Source: Cytophagales bacterium (GTDB taxonomy: Bacteria > Bacteroidota > Bacteroidia > Cytophagales > Cyclobacteriaceae). Taken from it: a stretch of DNA of 64,000 nucleotides. This document shows, one piece after another, positions 60,913 to 64,000 of this stretch. The first letter of the stretch is position 1. Every line of letters begins with the position of its first letter. Location of the stretch: the NCBI GenBank assembly GCA_017303795.1, contig JAFLBR010000002.1, forward strand, positions 1-64,000, written 5' to 3'. The position numbers and the translations under genes are program-made. The notes under the pieces are model-generated. The model had not been told where the DNA came from. It saw nothing but the letters and a program-made list of their open reading frames with translations, and made no database searches.

Positions 60913-62106
60913 TTACTGATTACTTTTTATTTGATGATAAATCGCTACCTGGTTGCCGAAAATTTTTGTAAAGCCTTTTACATCATCTCCCGTCCAGCCA
61001 AGGTTCATTTCGCCATACTTGCCAAACTTAGCAGACATCAAATCGAATTTTGATTCAATGCCATTAATCTGGTAACGATAAGGATAAAGTGTAATCGAAA
61101 CTTCACCGGTTACGTGCTGTTGCGAACTGGTTAAGAACGCTTCCATATCGCGCATAATCGGATCGAGGTATTGGCCTTCGTGTAACCAGTTGCCGTAAAA
61201 CTGCGCCAACTGATCTTTCCAACTTAATTGCCATTTAGTGAGCACGTGTTTCTCCAACGCATGATGTGCTTTGATGATTAACACCGGGGCTGCAGCTTCA
61301 AATCCAACACGGCCTTTTATTCCAATAATAGTATCGCCCACGTGTATATCGCGGCCAATGCCGTACGCGCCCGCTATGTTTTGCAATGCATGGATAGCCT
61401 CTGTTGGGTGTGTGTATTTTTTTCCGTTAACTGAAATTAGTTCGCCTTTTTCAAAACCAAGTTTTACTTCTTCATTGCCTTGTTGGGTTACTTGAGTAGG
61501 CCAGGCTTCTTCCGGTAATTGCCCCAGCGAGTTAAGCGTTTCTTTGCCACCCACCGATGTACCCCAGATACCTTTATTAATAGAGTAGCGTGCTTTTTCG
61601 GCACTGAAGTGAATACCTTTTTCTTTCAGGTAGTTTACTTCTTCCTCACGACTTAGTTTTTTATCGCGGATGGGTGTAATGATTTCAATGCCGGGATTTA
61701 TGATTTGTAAAATCATATCAAACCGAACCTGATCGTTACCCGCACCGGTACTGCCATGCGCCACTGCATTTGCACCCAGTTGTTTGGCATATTTAGCAGC
61801 TGCTAACGCCTGGCTCATACGCTCGGCACTTACGCTTAGCGGATAGGTTCCGTTCTTCAATACGTTACCATAAACCAGATACTTGATTACAGTATCGTAA
61901 TAATTTTTGGTTTCGTTTACGGTTTTGTGCGATGCCACACCCAGGCTAAGCGCACGTTTTTTAATTTCTTTTACTTCATCATCATTAAACCCTCCGGTAT
62001 TCACCGTAAGGGTATGCACTTCGTACCCTAAATCTTTCGCGAGATAAATCGCACAATATGAAGTGTCTAATCCGCCACTAAATGCTAAAACAACTTTTTT
62101 CATCAA
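60913..62106 (-). CDS. argG: argininosuccinate synthase
   Basis: The 397-residue enzyme joins citrulline and aspartate with ATP. It has the PP-loop AFSGGLDTSY (8-17), AHGSTGAGNDQVRF and SINKGIWGTSVGG. This is the usual order in Bacteroidota arg clusters, directly after the GNAT gene. The start has two Met codons; the first is used here. Confidence 0.96.
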   Translation of the reverse strand: MMKKVVLAFSGGLDTSYCAIYLAKDLGYEVHTLTVNTGGFNDDEVKEIKKRALSLGVASHKTVNETKNYYDTVIKYLVYGNVLKNGTYPLSVSAERMSQALAAAKYAKQLGANAVAHGSTGAGNDQVRFDMILQIINPGIEIITPIRDKKLSREEEVNYLKEKGIHFSAEKARYSINKGIWGTSVGGKETLNSLGQLPEEAWPTQVTQQGNEEVKLGFEKGELISVNGKKYTHPTEAIHALQNIAGAYGIGRDIHVGDTIIGIKGRVGFEAAAPVLIIKAHHALEKHVLTKWQLSWKDQLAQFYGNWLHEGQYLDPIMRDMEAFLTSSQQHVTGEVSITLYPYRYQINGIESKFDLMSAKFGKYGEMNLGWTGDDVKGFTKIFGNQVAIYHQIKSNQ

Positions 62107-62132
62107 TCAACTAAGTTAATAATGGTCTATTT

Positions 62133-62169
62133 GCCCCTCTCCTTTGGAGAGGGGCCGGGGGTGAGGTCC
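62133..62169. repeat. palindromic repeat between the GNAT gene and argG
   Basis: GCCCCTCTCC, TTTGG, AGAGGGGCC, then GGGGGTGAGG. It is the sister of the copy in argF' in opposite orientation relative to the + strand. It abuts the GNAT stop codon (62170). Confidence 0.75.
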
Positions 62170-62922
62170 TTACCAGAAGAACAAGAAACTCAGAAAGGAA
62201 GACTTCTTCTTACCTTCTTCATTTTGTTGTTGCTTCTTCCAGCTTTTCAGTAACACAAATTGCTTAAAGCGCACCCAGCGTTCAAACAATTTAAAGTTGC
62301 CTTTAAACTCGCGCTTCTTAAGTTGTTCCAGTTCGCCATCGGGTGTAACCACCGTTTTGGCTAACTCGGCTTTCTTCTTCGCTTCTTCAACCGGATCGAA
62401 CAGCATGGCAGTACACATACAGTTCTTACGACCTTTGGCCATCAGGATTTCAAAGTTCACGCAACTGCGGCAACCTTTCCAGAATTCTTCATCGGTTGTA
62501 AGTTCAGAATAGGTTACTGGCTCGTAACCCAGATCGGAATTGATCTTCATTACAGCCAACCCGGTAGTGAGTCCGAAAATTTTGGCATCCGGATATTTCT
62601 TCCGTGAAAGCTCAAACACTTTGCGTTTGATTTCGGTGGCCACACCGGTTTTGCGAAATGGTGGCGAAACAATGAGACCCGAGTTGGCCACATATTTTTC
62701 GTGTTCCCACGCTTCGATGTAACAGAAGCCTACCCAGGTTCCGTCTTTGGTAATTGCAATTACTGCTTTGCCCTCCTCCATTTTCATTTTTACATAATCG
62801 GGAGAGCGTTTGGCAATGCCGGTGCCGCGTGCTTTGGCAGATTCAGCCATCTCCGTAGTGATGGTATCTGCGTAATGGGTGTCATCGGCCGTAGCCGTTC
62901 TGACAATTATAGTATTATCCAA
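62170..62922 (-). CDS. GNAT-family N-acetyltransferase, candidate acyl-glutamate synthase of arginine synthesis
   Basis: The 250-residue protein has a GNAT core (about 60-135: AVIAITKDGTWVGFCYIEAWE, IVSPPFRKTGVATEIKRKVFEL with the acyl-CoA loop) followed by a Cys-containing C-terminal part (CRSCVNFEILMAKGRKNCMC) and a Lys-rich tail. It is first in the arginine operon, the place where Bacteroidota often have a GNAT protein and no classical argA. It may therefore make acetyl- or succinylglutamate. Alternatively it acetylates something else; no experiment is implied by the sequence. Confidence 0.72.
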   Translation of the reverse strand: MDNTIIVRTATADDTHYADTITTEMAESAKARGTGIAKRSPDYVKMKMEEGKAVIAITKDGTWVGFCYIEAWEHEKYVANSGLIVSPPFRKTGVATEIKRKVFELSRKKYPDAKIFGLTTGLAVMKINSDLGYEPVTYSELTTDEEFWKGCRSCVNFEILMAKGRKNCMCTAMLFDPVEEAKKKAELAKTVVTPDGELEQLKKREFKGNFKLFERWVRFKQFVLLKSWKKQQQNEEGKKKSSFLSFLFFW

Positions 62923-63296
62923 GGTTGTGAATCGTTAAAATGGTAACAAAAACTGAAATGCATTAAAAGCACTTCAGGCGTAATCCCACATAATGCGGGA
63001 CCGCCATACAATTGTTAGTAGATGAAGGTATCAGATCCTGATTTGCCTTCGAAAGCTTTTGAACCCCGGTCGGAGCAAGCAATCGGTACACATGAGCGTA
63101 ATTGCCGGAGTGGCGGGGCTGAAGGTAAGATCAGCAGGCTCAAAAGGTGTGGTGGTTGTTTTCAATTCAGTGGTTGCGGTTAAATCGTCAGATAAAAGGC
63201 ATTCAAAAAATGTTTTTACAAAATTAATGTAATTGAAAACGAATATTTCAATAGTTGGTTCATTTTTATGCGAAAGTTTTTTAAGCAGCCTAACGA
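62923..63296. other. 374-bp stretch between arginine operon and dedA-like gene
   Basis: It holds the promoters of the divergent GNAT-arg operon and the DedA gene. A hairpin TCCCACA-TAA-TGCGGGA lies at about 62985-63001 (one G-T wobble). A short plus-strand frame at 63093-63233 (46 codons) has no recognisable features and I leave it out. I could not fix an arginine repressor site by eye. Confidence 0.45.
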
Positions 63297-63857
63297 ATGG
63301 AAAGTTTTTTGGAGCAATACGGATACCTGGCTTTGATAGCGGGCACCTTTCTGGAAGGTGAAACTGCGATACTGGTGGCGTCATCGCTTATAGCGCATGG
63401 CCCGTTTCAGTTTCCACCTACAGTGCTGGCTGCTTTTCTGGGTTCGTTTGTAAGCGATTGGATTTATTACTTCATCGGCAGATTGAACGGTAAATACTTT
63501 TTGGAGAAACGCCCCAAGCTGGCTGCGCGCGTTATGCCTGTAACCGACTTCTTTAAAAAACATAAGCTCCAGATTCTGTTCAGCTACCGTTTCCTTTACG
63601 GATTCAGAGTAATTATTCCGTTAGTGGTGGGCATGAGTGGCATTCGCCCGGCTTCGTATTTGTTTTACAGTACGGTTACGGGTCTGGTTTGGGCAACCGT
63701 AGTAAGCACAACCGGTTATTGGATTGGCAAGCTACTGAATCTGCAAGCTCAGGTGTTTGAAGAGAATCTGCTCTTCATTATGCTGGGCTTTGGATTATTT
63801 GGGTTGCTGGTAGGCTATGCCATCAAACATTTTGCTGTGGGTAAGATGGCAGAGTAG
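63297..63857 (+). CDS. DedA-family membrane protein
   Basis: The 186-residue protein is a DedA/SNARE-associated family member: ESFLEQYGYLALIAGTFLEGE at the N-terminus, SDWIYYFIGRLNGKYF, the motif FLYGFRVIIPLVVGMSG with the essential Arg, and a last membrane helix. DedA proteins recycle undecaprenyl phosphate or move phospholipids across the inner membrane. It is slightly short for the family but has all parts. It is a lone plus-strand gene. Confidence 0.93.
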   Translation: MESFLEQYGYLALIAGTFLEGETAILVASSLIAHGPFQFPPTVLAAFLGSFVSDWIYYFIGRLNGKYFLEKRPKLAARVMPVTDFFKKHKLQILFSYRFLYGFRVIIPLVVGMSGIRPASYLFYSTVTGLVWATVVSTTGYWIGKLLNLQAQVFEENLLFIMLGFGLFGLLVGYAIKHFAVGKMAE

Positions 63858-63870
63858 TGTTTCGGGTCAC

Positions 63871-64000
63871 TCATATTTTAAAGTTGAGGAAGGATTGGTC
63901 ATAGCTGCCTTAATGGTTTGGCTACTTACCGTAAGCAAGGCCACCAATACCGCAACAATCGCGGCAAGTAGATAAATGGTGACATTCATATTTGTATGAT
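63871..64000 (-). CDS. FtsX/MacB-type ABC permease, C-terminal end (5' end outside window)
   Basis: The stop codon is TGA at 63871-63873 (minus strand), 13 bases past the DedA stop. The 42 visible residues read through a membrane helix (VTIYLLAAIVAVLVALLTVSS) and end QTIKAAMTNPSSTLKYE, the usual end of Bacteroidota MacB/FtsX-like permeases. The frame runs off the right edge. Confidence 0.85.

Noticed and set aside
63031-63384. 117-codon open frame on the minus strand
   Set aside because: Overlaps the start of the DedA gene on the other strand, has no domain or signal, and is probably chance.

Overview
The window looks like a chromosome segment of a Bacteroidota bacterium, most likely of the Cytophagales. 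The evidence is a SusC-type TonB receptor end, a type IX secretion (T9SS) cargo with a PorP/SprF partner, LytTR two-component genes, and an arginine operon built on an acyl-ornithine carbamoyltransferase. No rRNA, tRNA or CRISPR array was seen. Both edges cut genes: the SusC-type protein on the left and an FtsX/MacB-type permease on the right.

Layout. 0-9 kb: end of a SusC receptor, a NodB-type deacetylase, a lipoprotein, and a minus-strand trio of PSD1-type lipoprotein, DUF1501 protein and c-haem membrane protein of the kind common in Planctomycetes. 9-15.6 kb: an accessory, visibly A/T-richer region. It holds a DinB-like protein, a BRO/antirepressor-like gene with operator-like palindromes, a VOC protein with a duplicated 5' end, two lipoproteins, three copies of a roughly 95-bp palindromic element, and a two-gene unit encoding a PHP-domain/ABC-ATPase fusion and a small partner. 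The last is the best candidate here for a defence-type system. 15.7-26.2 kb: housekeeping genes accC, accB, efp, fabH, rpmF, yceD, pdxA, rsmA, mgtE, greA and a HIT protein.

26.6-38.6 kb: a haem-binding DUF3365 lipoprotein; a three-gene signalling operon (intact LytS-type kinase, a sister kinase lacking the phospho-acceptor His, a LytTR regulator); a protein of nine SDH(Y)-centred repeats; and a PorP/SprF-SPOR protein beside a 1742-residue T9SS cargo carrying an esterase and 15 PKD-like repeats. 38.6-44.4 kb: a polysaccharide gene cluster (response regulator, initiating sugar transferase, three glycosyltransferases, one propeller-like protein). 44.5-51.6 kb: a DUF3857/transglutaminase protein, a coiled-coil membrane protein, a GH16 lipoprotein, and an ECF sigma/HEAT/DUF4097 operon.

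51.6-63 kb: one long minus-strand arginine operon reading GNAT, argG, argC, argD, argF', argB, argE, argH, an M48-protease/EEP fusion and a DUF2214 protein, ending at a strong hairpin. The argF' product has Val90 where N-succinylornithine and N-acetylornithine enzymes differ, which suggests succinylated intermediates. A palindromic repeat lies in frame inside this gene, with a sister copy between argG and the GNAT gene. DedA and a permease end close the window.
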